Assembly (NCBI RefSeq): GCF_902498995.1
Contig: NZ_CABVLY010000007.1
Span: forward strand, 1 to 64,000
Length of the DNA stretch: 64,000 nt
DNA from: Burkholderia anthina
GTDB lineage: Bacteria > Pseudomonadota > Gammaproteobacteria > Burkholderiales > Burkholderiaceae
Direction: 5' to 3'
Notes under the pieces: generated by a model
What the model saw: the letters and a program-made list of their open reading frames with translations, nothing else
The model's database searches: none
What the model was told of the DNA's origin: nothing
In this document: positions 16,141-25,108 of the stretch, piece by piece
How positions within the stretch are numbered: position 1 is the first letter of the stretch
How the letters are laid out: each line of letters starts with the position of its first letter
Made by a program: the position numbers and the translations under genes

Positions 16141-17376
16141 ATGGAACATGCTGCCCTCGATACCGCGTTCACCCCGCTGCAGATCGGCCCGCTGACGCTG
16201 CGCAACCGGCTGATCAAGTCGGCGACCAACGAAGGCATGACGCCGAACGGCGTGCCGTCGCGCGCGCTGGTGCGGTTTCACGAGCGCATCGCCGAGGGCG
16301 GCGCTGCGCTGACGACCGTCGCGTACTGCGCGATCAGCGACGACGGCCGTACGTTCGTCGACCAGGCGCAGCTCGACGCGCCGACGGTCCGGCAATTCCG
16401 CGCGCTCACCGACGCGGTTCATCGGCACGGCGCGGCGGCGTCCGCGCAGATCACGCACGGCGGCTGCTTCACGTTCCTGCCGTCGCTGTCGACGAAGCGG
16501 CCGTTGAGCGCGTCGGGCGGTTTCAACAAGGTCGGCGTGATGAGCGGCCGCTTTCTGAAGCAGGCGATGACGCGCGATCAGATGACGGCCATCGCCGGCG
16601 AATTCGCGCGCGCGGCGCGGCATGCGCGCGACGCCGGGTTCGATGCCGTCGAAATCCACATGGGGCACGGCTATCTGCTGAGCCAGTTCCTGTCGCCGCT
16701 GTACAACCGCCGCCGCGATGCGTACGGCGGCGATGCGGCGCGACGCGCGGCGTTCCCCGTGGAGGTGCTGCGCCGCGTGCTCGACGCGGTGGGCCGCGAT
16801 CTCGCCGTGGTGTGCAAGATCGGCGTGACCGAAGGCGTGCGCGGCGGCGGGACGGCCGACGACGCGAGCGAGATCGCGCGGCTGCTCGAAGCGGAAGGCG
16901 CGCACCTGCTCGTGCTGAGCGGCGGAATGAACGTCGAGTCGGTGTGGCAGTTGTTCGGCAGTCCGCTGCCCGGCGATGCGCGCGCGAATGCCGACAATGC
17001 GATCGTGCGCGCCGCGATGGCGCTACAGAAACTCACCGAGCCGAAGATGGGCGCGTTTCGCGACATGTACTTCCTCGAGCATTCGAGGAAGGTGCGCGCG
17101 GCCGTCCGGATGCCGCTCGCGTATCTCGGCGGCGTGCGCTCGCGCGAGAACGTCGCGCTGGCGATGCGCGAAGGGTTCGACGCGGTCGCGCTGGCCCGCG
17201 CGCTCGTGTTCGAGCCGGATTTCGTGAACGGGCTGCGCGACGGCCGGCTTGCCCGGTCGGGCTGCACGTCGTGCAACCGCTGCGTCGTGTCGATGTACAC
17301 GCCGGGCGGCACCGCATGCGTGCTCCGCGAGCCGAACGATCCGGCGCCGAACCGCGTGCCGGCCGCCGGCGCGTGA
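16141..17376 (+). CDS. NADH:flavin oxidoreductase of the old yellow enzyme family
   Basis: A 411-residue FMN-dependent TIM-barrel protein. It has the N-terminal LRNRLIKSATNEGM, the QITHGG strand, the substrate-binding HMGHGYLLSQFLSP segment (the His pair is replaced by H-x-x-H) and LGGVRSRENVALAM near the phosphate site. The C-terminus has SGCTSCNRCV, more often seen in larger 2,4-dienoyl-CoA reductase relatives, but the iron-sulphur and NADPH domains are absent. The usual action is reduction of activated C=C bonds. It stands alone after hipA. Confidence 0.85.
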   Translation: MEHAALDTAFTPLQIGPLTLRNRLIKSATNEGMTPNGVPSRALVRFHERIAEGGAALTTVAYCAISDDGRTFVDQAQLDAPTVRQFRALTDAVHRHGAAASAQITHGGCFTFLPSLSTKRPLSASGGFNKVGVMSGRFLKQAMTRDQMTAIAGEFARAARHARDAGFDAVEIHMGHGYLLSQFLSPLYNRRRDAYGGDAARRAAFPVEVLRRVLDAVGRDLAVVCKIGVTEGVRGGGTADDASEIARLLEAEGAHLLVLSGGMNVESVWQLFGSPLPGDARANADNAIVRAAMALQKLTEPKMGAFRDMYFLEHSRKVRAAVRMPLAYLGGVRSRENVALAMREGFDAVALARALVFEPDFVNGLRDGRLARSGCTSCNRCVVSMYTPGGTACVLREPNDPAPNRVPAAGA

Positions 17377-17438
17377 CGTTCGGCGGCGTGTAACGCTGCT
17401 TGCTGCGTACCGCAGGCCGAGACGGCGGCAGCCGTCGA

Positions 17439-18566
17439 TCAGCCGGCGTCGCGGGCGCGGGCGAGCGCCGCGAGGTTGCCTTCCCCGAACCCGTGGTGCC
17501 CTTTGCGCTGCACGATCTCGAAGAAGATCTCGCCGGGCCGGCGCTTGACGAAGGTCTGGAAGAACAGGCGCGGCACGCCGTCGCCGCCGATTTCGCCGTC
17601 GACCAGCACCGCGCGCCGACGCAGCGCGTCGAGATCGACACCGTGCCCCGGCAGCCGCGCATCGACCTCGTCGTAATAGCGTGCGGGCGGCTCGATGAAC
17701 TCGACACCGTTCGCGCGCAGCGCATCGACGCTCGCCAGGATGTCGTCGGTCGAGAGCGCGACGTGCTGGACACCTTCGCCCGGATGATCCGGCAGATACG
17801 CGTGCATCAGCTCGGTGCGCCGCGTGCCTTCTTCATAGACCGGAATGCGCACCGCGCCGCACGGCGACACCATCACGCGCGACTCTTCGGACACATGCCA
17901 GTGCGCGTCGATTTCGTGGATTTCGCGGAAGTGCAGCAGGTCATGATAAAAGTCGAGCCACTCGCGCATGCGCCCCGCGCCGACCGTCTGCGTGAAGTGG
18001 TCGACCTGCTGCAGGCCCGTGCCCGCGCAGTCGAGATCGGTATGTGCGGTCGCGATGTCGATCGGCCGGAAGTCGACGTCGAAGATCGAGATGTCGCCGA
18101 CGCCGCCGCGCTGGCCGTCGCGCCCGCGCCAGCGGTCGACGAAATAGAGGTGCGAATCGCCGATGCCCTGAATCGCCGGAATCTTCAGTTCGCCGACGCC
18201 GATCCGCTCGCCCTCGAACGCCCACGCGCCCAGCTCGATCGCGCGCTCGAACGAGCGCCGCGCGCTGGCCACGCGAATGCCGATTGCGCAGACGCCCATT
18301 CCATATTCCTCCGCATAGCGCGCGGCGAACGAATCGGGTTCGGCGTTGATCAGGAACTGCATCTGCCCTTGCCGGTACAGCGTGACGTTCTTGCTGACGT
18401 GACGCGCGATCGCCTTGAACCCGAGCTGCTCGAAGCGTTGTGCGAGCGCTTCCGGAACCGGCGCCGCGAACTCGACGAATTCCAGGCCGGCCATTCCGAG
18501 CGGATTGGCAGCCGGATCGGCAACGGGCGGCGTATCGCTGGACAGGGGGTGGGCATTACCGGGCAT
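17439..18566 (-). CDS. 4-hydroxyphenylpyruvate dioxygenase-like enzyme
   Basis: The start at 18566 (375 residues) follows a GGAG; an upstream ATG at 18650 would add a Pro-rich tail without family match. Two VOC (vicinal oxygen chelate) halves are visible. The three iron ligands are present: His in QQVDHFTQTV, His in GVQHVALST and Glu in IFFEIVQRKG, as is the C-terminal gate helix GFGEGNLAAL. HPPD turns 4-hydroxyphenylpyruvate to homogentisate in tyrosine breakdown. It is divergent from an MHS transporter, and a PcaR-like operator lies between them, so it may serve an aromatic acid route under the IclR regulator at 22014. Confidence 0.85.
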   Translation of the reverse strand: MPGNAHPLSSDTPPVADPAANPLGMAGLEFVEFAAPVPEALAQRFEQLGFKAIARHVSKNVTLYRQGQMQFLINAEPDSFAARYAEEYGMGVCAIGIRVASARRSFERAIELGAWAFEGERIGVGELKIPAIQGIGDSHLYFVDRWRGRDGQRGGVGDISIFDVDFRPIDIATAHTDLDCAGTGLQQVDHFTQTVGAGRMREWLDFYHDLLHFREIHEIDAHWHVSEESRVMVSPCGAVRIPVYEEGTRRTELMHAYLPDHPGEGVQHVALSTDDILASVDALRANGVEFIEPPARYYDEVDARLPGHGVDLDALRRRAVLVDGEIGGDGVPRLFFQTFVKRRPGEIFFEIVQRKGHHGFGEGNLAALARARDAG

Positions 18567-18923
18567 TCCATTCTCCGGAGGCAGGCGGTCGATGGGGACG
18601 GCGCCCGGTGCGGGCGGCCTACCCGGCCGATGAGACGGCCGGATATCCACGCGGATCGGGCAAACTTTTAATGGTGCAGATTTTAACCAGATCGTTCACT
18701 GCGGCACACCCTGGCCGAACGGGATATTGGCGCGCCGCCTAGTGCAAACCCGAAAATCGTTCGATAATCGCACGTTGCCGAACGATAATCGCGCACTTTG
18801 ACCGATCGGCCAATTGCCGGGACGCGGCGCGCGCCCTATTCTCCGTTCACCCTTCGACTTCAATACAGCATCGGACGCGGCGCCGCCACGATTCCACGAT
18901 GCGCCGTGCCAGGAGACTTCGTC
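18567..18923. other. Divergent promoter between dioxygenase and transporter genes
   Basis: No gene is seen. The region holds the IclR-type sites at 18759-18794 and must carry promoters for both divergent genes. The stretch 18665-18700 is AT-rich. Confidence 0.5.
18759..18794. promoter_or_regulatory. PcaR/IclR-type operator with two direct repeats
   Basis: GTTCGATAATCGCAC at 18759-18773 is identical, as I remember it, to the 15-base motif bound by PcaR of Pseudomonas putida. A second copy, GAACGATAATCGCGC at 18780-18794, matches 12 of 15. The shared core CGATAATCGC repeats with a 21-base period, two helical turns, so two dimers would bind one face. The IclR-family gene at 22014 is the obvious candidate regulator. 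Confidence 0.65.
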
Positions 18924-20231
18924 ATGACCCCAACCTTCGACACCCTCGACACCGCCGCCAGTGCCCGAGCGCGCAGTCAGGCCCGCAAGGCCGCGATCGG
19001 CAGCTTCGTCGGCGCCGTCGTCGACTGGTACGACTTCCTGTTGTACGGGATCGTCGCAGCACTCGTATTCAACTCCGAATTCTTCCCGAAAATCAGCCCG
19101 ACGATGGGCACGCTCGCCGCGTTCGCGACGTTTGGCGTCGGCTTCCTGTTCCGGCCGCTCGGCGGCGTCGTGTTCGGCCACTACGGCGACCGCCTCGGCC
19201 GCAAGCGGATGCTGGTGCTGACCGTGATGCTGATGGGGCTGTCGACCGTCGCGATCGGCCTGTTGCCCGGCTTCGCGACGATCGGCTGGTGGGCGCCCGT
19301 GCTGCTGGTGCTGATGCGTGCGATCCAGGGCTTCGCGGTCGGCGGCGAATGGGGCGGCGCGGCACTGATGGCCGTCGAGAGCGCGCCGAAGCAGAAAAAG
19401 GCGTTCTACAGCAGTGGCGTGCAGGTCGGCTACGGCGTCGGGCTCGTGCTGGCCACGGGGATCGTGTCGATCCTGAGCCACACGCTCGGCGAAGCCTCGT
19501 TCAAGTCGTGGGGCTGGCGCCTGCCGTTCCTGTTCAGCATCGTGCTGGTTTTGATCGGGCTGTGGGTCCGCAAGAGCATGGACGAGTCGCAGGAATTCGT
19601 CGAGAAGGTCGAGCACGGCAACCGCAAGCTGCGCCTGCCGGTGCTCGAAGCGCTGACGCGTCATCCGAAGGCGTTCCTGCTGATCATCGCGCTGCGTCTT
19701 GCCGAGCTGTTCACGATGTATATCGTCACCGCGTTCGCGCTCAGCTACTCGACGACGAACCTGGGCATGTCGCGCGATCTGTTCCTGAACATCGGCCTGC
19801 TGGTCGGCGCGGTGAGCTGCGTGACGATCCCGTGCTTCGCGTGGCTGGCCGACCGCTTCGGCCTGCGCCGCATCTACCTGATCGGCGCGCTGATCGGCGT
19901 CGCGGCGGCGGTGCCGTTCTTCGTCGCGCTGGAGTCGCGCTCGACCGTATGGATCGTGATCTGCTCGATCCTGCTGGCGAATGCCGCGCATGACATGGTC
20001 GTCAGCGTGCAACAACCGCTCTTCACCGAGCTGTTCGGCGCGGAATACCGCTACAGCGGCGCGGGCGTCGGCTACCAGTTCGCGAGCGTCGTCGGCGGCG
20101 GGTTCACGCCGTTCATCGCCGTGGCCCTCGTCAGCATGGCCGGCGGCTCGTGGCACCTCGTCGCCGGCTATCTCGCAGTGGGCTGCCTGATCTCGCTGGT
20201 GGTCGCCGCGCGGATGCGGGCGGCGCAGTAG
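18924..20231 (+). CDS. MHS-family MFS transporter for organic or aromatic acids
   Basis: A 435-residue permease with 12 membrane segments. Motifs of the metabolite:H+ symporter family are present: ASxxGAVVDWYDFLLYG-type start in segment 1, GHYGDRLGRKRML in loop 2-3, and QGFAVGGEWGGAALM in segment 5. The start follows AGGAG. Known relatives carry shikimate, 2-oxoglutarate, citrate or aromatic acids. It is divergent from the HPPD-like gene and shares its operator, so it probably imports a substrate of that route. Confidence 0.88.
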   Translation: MTPTFDTLDTAASARARSQARKAAIGSFVGAVVDWYDFLLYGIVAALVFNSEFFPKISPTMGTLAAFATFGVGFLFRPLGGVVFGHYGDRLGRKRMLVLTVMLMGLSTVAIGLLPGFATIGWWAPVLLVLMRAIQGFAVGGEWGGAALMAVESAPKQKKAFYSSGVQVGYGVGLVLATGIVSILSHTLGEASFKSWGWRLPFLFSIVLVLIGLWVRKSMDESQEFVEKVEHGNRKLRLPVLEALTRHPKAFLLIIALRLAELFTMYIVTAFALSYSTTNLGMSRDLFLNIGLLVGAVSCVTIPCFAWLADRFGLRRIYLIGALIGVAAAVPFFVALESRSTVWIVICSILLANAAHDMVVSVQQPLFTELFGAEYRYSGAGVGYQFASVVGGGFTPFIAVALVSMAGGSWHLVAGYLAVGCLISLVVAARMRAAQ

Positions 20232-20249
20232 TCAGGCGGACTGAGACTG

Positions 20250-20279
20250 AATGGCCGGCGCGGTACGCGGCCGGCCATT
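20250..20279 (+). terminator. Hairpin after the MHS transporter gene
   Basis: AATGGCCGGC and GCCGGCCATT form a perfect 10-bp stem 18 bases after the stop codon. The following TT run is short. It probably ends the transporter transcript before the MurA-like gene. Confidence 0.65.
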
Positions 20280-20449
20280 TCCTCGCGAGCCATCCTCCTC
20301 GGGCAAACCGGAGGGCCTGAGCATCCCCCAACGTCAAACACCGTCAATCACACGCGCAGAACCCCTTTTTCCCCTCTGAACATTCCACGCCGCCCGCCGA
20401 CCAATGGCATCATATGGGCCTACGTCAGTCACCGATACGCCCCCATATC

Positions 20450-21751
20450 ATGTCGAATCTCATCGTCCACGGCGGCACCCCGCTGCGCGGGGACATCAAG
20501 CCGTCCGCGAACAAGAACGCCGTCCTGCCGATTCTGTGCGCCACCCTGTTGACCGATCAGCCGCTGCGCCTCGTCGGCGTGCCGGACATCACCGATGTGC
20601 GAAAGATCCTCGACATCTTCCGCGCGCTGGGCAGCGACGTGTCGGTCGACTTCACGACAGGCATCCTCGAACTCCACCATCGCAACACGACGTTCGATCC
20701 GGCCGTCCACCGGCTACCGGAAGCGATGCGCTCGTCGATCATGCTGATTCCGCCGCTGCTCGCGCGCTTCGGCGTCGCGCGCCTCGAGAACGACGTGAAG
20801 GGCTGCACGCTCGGCGTGCGCGAAATCGATCCGCACGTCGAAGTGTTCGAGCGCTTCGGCGCACACATCGAGCGCACGCCCGATTCGCTGATCGTCCGCG
20901 CCGACGGCCCGCTGACGGCCAACGACCACTGGTTCGACTACGCGTCGGTGACGACCACCGAAAACTTCGCGCTGTGCGCAACGGCTGCAGGCGGCACGTC
21001 CACGCTGATGAACGCGGCGTCCGAGCCGCACGTGCAGGAGTTCTGCCAGTTCCTGGCGATGATCGGCGTCACGATCGAGGGCATCGGCACGTCGCGCCTG
21101 TGCGTGACGGGCGGCGGCAAGCTCGGCGGCGGCGAATTCCGCTTCGCCGAGGATTTCCATGAAATCGCGACGTTCCTCGCGCTCGGCGCGATCACGGGCG
21201 GCGACATCACGGTGCGCAACTCGTCGCCGGAGCATTTCCCGCTGATCGACCGCACGTTCGCGAAGTTCGGCGTGAACGTCACGCACCGCGACGGCTGGTC
21301 GCGCGCGGAACGCGACGGCCCGCTGCGCGTGCGCCGGCCGTTCACGCAGAACATCCTGACCAAGGTCGAAGCCGCACCGTGGCCGTACCTGCCGGTCGAC
21401 CTGCTGCCGATCTTCATCGCGCTCGGCGTGCGTGCGGAAGGCAGCGCGATGTTCTGGAACAAGGTCTATGACGGCGCGCTCGGCTGGTCCGGCGAACTGT
21501 CGAAGTTCGGCGCGCATGTGCTGCTGTCGGATCCGCACCGCCTGATCACGTTCGGCGGGCTGCAACTGACGCCGGCGCGCGTCGAAAGCCCTTACATCAT
21601 CCGCGTCGCGATCGCGCTGCTGATGGTGGCCGCGAGCATCGAAGGCCGTTCGGAAATCATGAACGCGCTGCCGATCCGCCGCGCGCATCCGCATTTCGTC
21701 GAAAACCTGCGTTCGGTCGGTGCGAACGTCGAGTGGACGAGCAGCGAGTAA
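20450..21751 (+). CDS. MurA-like UDP-GlcNAc 1-carboxyvinyltransferase
   Basis: A 433-residue enolpyruvyl transferase; ATG 20450 starts the usual fold (MSNLIVHGGTPLRGDI). Key MurA residues are kept: Lys22-Asn23 in SANKNAVLPIL, Cys119 in KGCTLGVREIDPH (equivalent to the phosphoenolpyruvate-binding, fosfomycin-target Cys), and Arg124. MurA makes the first committed step of peptidoglycan synthesis. The main murA of Burkholderia sits in the histidine-biosynthesis region, so this is likely a second copy or a relative acting on another sugar nucleotide or acid. Its setting between an MHS transporter and a PcaR-type regulator is not a cell-wall context. Confidence 0.82.
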   Translation: MSNLIVHGGTPLRGDIKPSANKNAVLPILCATLLTDQPLRLVGVPDITDVRKILDIFRALGSDVSVDFTTGILELHHRNTTFDPAVHRLPEAMRSSIMLIPPLLARFGVARLENDVKGCTLGVREIDPHVEVFERFGAHIERTPDSLIVRADGPLTANDHWFDYASVTTTENFALCATAAGGTSTLMNAASEPHVQEFCQFLAMIGVTIEGIGTSRLCVTGGGKLGGGEFRFAEDFHEIATFLALGAITGGDITVRNSSPEHFPLIDRTFAKFGVNVTHRDGWSRAERDGPLRVRRPFTQNILTKVEAAPWPYLPVDLLPIFIALGVRAEGSAMFWNKVYDGALGWSGELSKFGAHVLLSDPHRLITFGGLQLTPARVESPYIIRVAIALLMVAASIEGRSEIMNALPIRRAHPHFVENLRSVGANVEWTSSE

Positions 21752-21944
21752 CGTCCTTCCGGATGCGGCGCGACTGACGTTCGCGCCGCTCCCCCGTTCG
21801 CACTCGCCCGGCAGCTTCCACCGACCGCCGGGTGATTCCCCCTGGCAGCGCCCCCTCCGACTGCCACGCTGGTGCCACCCCGGCACCTTTCTCCGCCCCG
21901 CACCCCGCTTCCAGCACCACGACCGTATTCGCACGATTTTCGAT

Positions 21945-21959
21945 CTGCGCGATAATCGC
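21945..21959. promoter_or_regulatory. Second PcaR-like site, upstream of the iclR-type gene
   Basis: The sequence around 21946-21960 reads TGCGCGATAATCGCTC and contains the same CGATAATCGC core (21950-21959) as the operator at 18759-18794. It lies 54 bases before the regulator's start, a position suited to autoregulation. Confidence 0.55.
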
Positions 21960-22013
21960 TCACTCCTGCGCGAACACCGCCCACCGACTGCCTTACCCGG
22001 CGCCTCACCAACG

Positions 22014-22784
22014 ATGAAAAAGCCCGAACTCGACCGACGCGACTGGATTGCCGGCCTCGAAAAAGGCCTGATGATCCTCGAGGCGTTCGACAGCCAGCAC
22101 GCGCGCATGACGCCCACCCAGGCCGCCGCCCGCACCGGCCTCACGCGCACGGCCGCGCGCCGCTACCTGCTGACGCTCGAATCGCTCGGCTACGTGTACA
22201 CCGACGGCAAGCTGTACGGCCTCACGCCGCGCGTGCTGCGGGTCGGCTGGTCGTACTTCGACTCCGCGCGCCTGCCGCGCACGGTCCAGCCGTATCTGCA
22301 GCAACTGAGCGCGTCGCTGAACGAATCGGCGTACGTGAGCGTGCTCGACGGATGGGAGCTCGTGTTCATCGCGCGCAACGGCGTGTCGCGCGTGATGACG
22401 ACGGGCTTCGTGCTCGGCGCGCGCGTGCCGGCGCCGCTGACGTCGCCGGGCGTCGTGTTGCTCGCGCATCATCCGGATCGGGAAGCCGTCCGCACGTGGC
22501 TCGGCGACACGGCGCTCGCGCCGTTCACGCCGCACACGATCACCAACAAGGCGCGCCTGCTCGAACAGGTCGACCGCGCCCGCGACGCAGGCTACGCGGT
22601 GATCGAACAGCAATTGCAGGTCGGCGTGCGCGGGATCGCGGTGCCGCTGAAGAACCGCCATGGCAAAGTCGTCGCCGCGCTGAGCACGAACATGCCGATC
22701 GGCGCCGAGACGACCGATGCGGCCGTGCGCCGCGTGCTGCCGCATCTGCAGGAAGCCGCGCTCGCGATGCTCAACGTGCTGTAG
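22014..22784 (+). CDS. IclR-family regulator of the PcaR/PobR type
   Basis: A 256-residue protein. The N-terminal winged helix (GLEKGLMILEAFDSQ, then TPTQAAARTGLTRTAARRYLLTLESLGYV) and the C-terminal IclR effector domain (residues about 90-250) match PcaR, PcaU and PobR, which control 4-hydroxybenzoate and protocatechuate genes. The typical LTPRVLRVGWSYFDSARLP linker is present. Sites with the PcaR core lie before its own start and in the HPPD/transporter divergent promoter. It probably senses an aromatic or keto acid handled by those genes. Confidence 0.87.
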   Translation: MKKPELDRRDWIAGLEKGLMILEAFDSQHARMTPTQAAARTGLTRTAARRYLLTLESLGYVYTDGKLYGLTPRVLRVGWSYFDSARLPRTVQPYLQQLSASLNESAYVSVLDGWELVFIARNGVSRVMTTGFVLGARVPAPLTSPGVVLLAHHPDREAVRTWLGDTALAPFTPHTITNKARLLEQVDRARDAGYAVIEQQLQVGVRGIAVPLKNRHGKVVAALSTNMPIGAETTDAAVRRVLPHLQEAALAMLNVL

Positions 22785-22807
22785 GCGCGGGCACCCGCAC
22801 CACGACC

Positions 22808-25108
22808 TCACCCGATCCGCCACCACCTCGGCAGCAGATCGCGCACCTCGCGCCGCCGGTAACGATCGTCGATCAGGTGCACGACGCCCTCGTCGTGTTC
22901 GGTGCGGATCACGCGTCCGGCCGCCTGCACGACCTTCTGCAAACCCGGATACAGGTACATGTAGTCGTATCCGTTGCCGAAACGCACATCCATCGCGCGC
23001 CGCATCTGCTCGTTGACGTCGTTGACCTGCGGCAGCCCGAGCGTCGCGATGAACGCGCCGATCAGCCGCTCGCCGACCAGGTCCACGCCTTCCGAGAACG
23101 CGCCGCCCAGCACCGCGAAGCCGACGCCGCGGCCGCCCGCATCGAAGCGGGCGAGAAACGCGTCGCGCTCGCTTTCGGCCATGCCGGGCGCCTGGGCCCA
23201 CACGGGCACGTCGGGATGGCGAGCCTGCATCAGTGCAACGACGCGCCCGAGATAGTCGAAGCTGCTGAGGAAACCGAGGTAATTGCCGGGTCGCGTCGCG
23301 TACTGCGCGGCGATCAGATCCGCGATCGGTTCGAGCGAACGGTCGCGGTCGCGCCAGCGCGTCGACACATGGCTCGCGACGCGCACGGTCAACTGCTCGG
23401 CGCGAAACGGCCCGTCGACGTCGAGCCAGCCGGTATCGGCCGGCAGCCCGAGCGTGTCGCGATAGAAATGGAACGGGCTCAGCGTGCCGGAAAACAGCAC
23501 GGTCGCACGCGCGGCTTCGTAGCGCGACGCGAGAAAACCGGCCGGGATCACGTTGCGTACGCACAGCGTCGACTGGATGCGGCGCCGGCGCGCGGCCGGC
23601 ACAACGCCGTCGAGCCCCGGCTGGCGCGGCAGCGGCTCGCCGTGCAGCGTCGCATCGAAGATCGACGCGCTGTCGAACGCGTCGGCGAGCACGCCGAACT
23701 GGATCGCCTCGAAATGAAAGCGCAGCAGCGCGTCGCCGTTCGCGCGCGGCGCATCGGTCAGGTGTTCGCCGATCGCCGAGACGAGGTTCTGCACCGCCGA
23801 TACGATCGGGCCTGGAATCTCGGGATACGCCGCATAACGCTCGGCTTGCGCACGATTGAGGGTGCCCCATGCACGCGCGAGCCGGTCGAACGGCTTGCGC
23901 AGCGCCGCCGGCGCGGCCTCGCGCGCGGCGGCGAACGCGAACGGGTCGAGCGACGCGCTGTACATCTTGCGCGCGCGGTCGAGCAGGTTGTGCGCCTCGT
24001 CGACGAGCACGCCGATGCGCCACTGGTTCTGCTGCGCAAGCGTATGCAGCATCGCGCTGCCGTCGTAGTAGTAGTTGTAGTCGCCGATCACCATGTCCGA
24101 CCAGCGCGCCAGCTCCTGAGCGAGGTAGTACGGGCAGACGTCGTGCGCGAGCGCCGCCTCGCGCACGGTCGCGCGATCGAGCAGCCCGGCGCCGATCGCC
24201 GCGTCGCGCGCGGCGGGCAGCCGGTCGTAGAAGCCCTGCGCGAGCGGACACGATTCGCCGTGACACGCGAGGTCAGGATGCTCGCACGCCTTGTCGCGCG
24301 CGACGAGTTCCAGCACGCGCAGCGGCAGCGCCGGCGTGCCGGCGCCGAGCGTCGTCGCCGCTTCGAGTGCGAGCGCACGCCCGGGCGTCTTCGCGGTCAG
24401 GAAGAACACGTGATCGAGCTCGCCTTCGCCGCACGCCTTCAGCAACGGAAAGACCGTGCCGACCGTCTTGCCGATACCGGTCGGCGCCTGCGCCATCAGG
24501 CAGCGTTCGTCGCGCGCCGCGCGATAGACCGACACGGCCAGCTCGCGCTGCCCGCTGCGGAATTGCCCGTGCGGAAACGTCAGCGCGCGCAGTGCCGCAT
24601 CGCGGGCCGCGCGATGCGCGGTCTCGCGCTCGGCCCAGCCGACGAAACATGCGCACTGCTCGGCGAAGAACGCGGCGAGCTCGCTCGCGCCCAGCGTGTC
24701 GGTCAGCACGGTCTCGCGCTCGGACACGATGTCGAAATACACGAGCGCAACGTCGATTTCCGGAAGGCCGCGCGCGTCGCACATCAGGTGTGCATAGACC
24801 TTCGCCTGCGCCCAGTGCAGCGCACGATGATTGGCCGGCATCGCATCGAGGCTGCCGCGATAGGTCTTGATTTCCTCGATCCGGTTCGCGACCGGATCGT
24901 AGCCGTCCGCGCGTCCGCGCACGGTGAGCGTGCCCCACGTGCCGGTCAGCGCGATCTCGGTTTCATAGCGCGCGCCGCGGTTCGACGTAACGGCGCCGTG
25001 GCCCGCGATCCCTTCGAGCGCGGTCGGCGCGGGCGTGAAGCGCAGGTCGAGATCGCCGCGCCGCGCGGTGAACTCGCACATCGCCCGCACCGCGACGACA
25101 TAGCTCAT
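22808..25108 (-). CDS. DinG/XPD-like helicase with N-terminal nuclease-like domain
   Basis: The start at 25108 overlaps the stop of the upstream gene (ATGA) and gives 766 residues. Residues about 65-110 resemble a PD-(D/E)xK nuclease core (GRADGYDPVANRIEEIKTY then a Gln-rich helix). The superfamily 2 helicase follows: Walker A APTGIGKT near 208-215, a cysteine set (CEHPDLACHGESC and nearby) for a 4Fe-4S cluster, LVDEAHNLLD, and QAAGRVIRTEHDEG near the end. It should be a 5'-3' DNA helicase used in repair. The coupling to a FAN1-like nuclease and the SOS box upstream suggest work on crosslinks or branched DNA. Confidence 0.87.
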   Translation of the reverse strand: MSYVVAVRAMCEFTARRGDLDLRFTPAPTALEGIAGHGAVTSNRGARYETEIALTGTWGTLTVRGRADGYDPVANRIEEIKTYRGSLDAMPANHRALHWAQAKVYAHLMCDARGLPEIDVALVYFDIVSERETVLTDTLGASELAAFFAEQCACFVGWAERETAHRAARDAALRALTFPHGQFRSGQRELAVSVYRAARDERCLMAQAPTGIGKTVGTVFPLLKACGEGELDHVFFLTAKTPGRALALEAATTLGAGTPALPLRVLELVARDKACEHPDLACHGESCPLAQGFYDRLPAARDAAIGAGLLDRATVREAALAHDVCPYYLAQELARWSDMVIGDYNYYYDGSAMLHTLAQQNQWRIGVLVDEAHNLLDRARKMYSASLDPFAFAAAREAAPAALRKPFDRLARAWGTLNRAQAERYAAYPEIPGPIVSAVQNLVSAIGEHLTDAPRANGDALLRFHFEAIQFGVLADAFDSASIFDATLHGEPLPRQPGLDGVVPAARRRRIQSTLCVRNVIPAGFLASRYEAARATVLFSGTLSPFHFYRDTLGLPADTGWLDVDGPFRAEQLTVRVASHVSTRWRDRDRSLEPIADLIAAQYATRPGNYLGFLSSFDYLGRVVALMQARHPDVPVWAQAPGMAESERDAFLARFDAGGRGVGFAVLGGAFSEGVDLVGERLIGAFIATLGLPQVNDVNEQMRRAMDVRFGNGYDYMYLYPGLQKVVQAAGRVIRTEHDEGVVHLIDDRYRRREVRDLLPRWWRIG

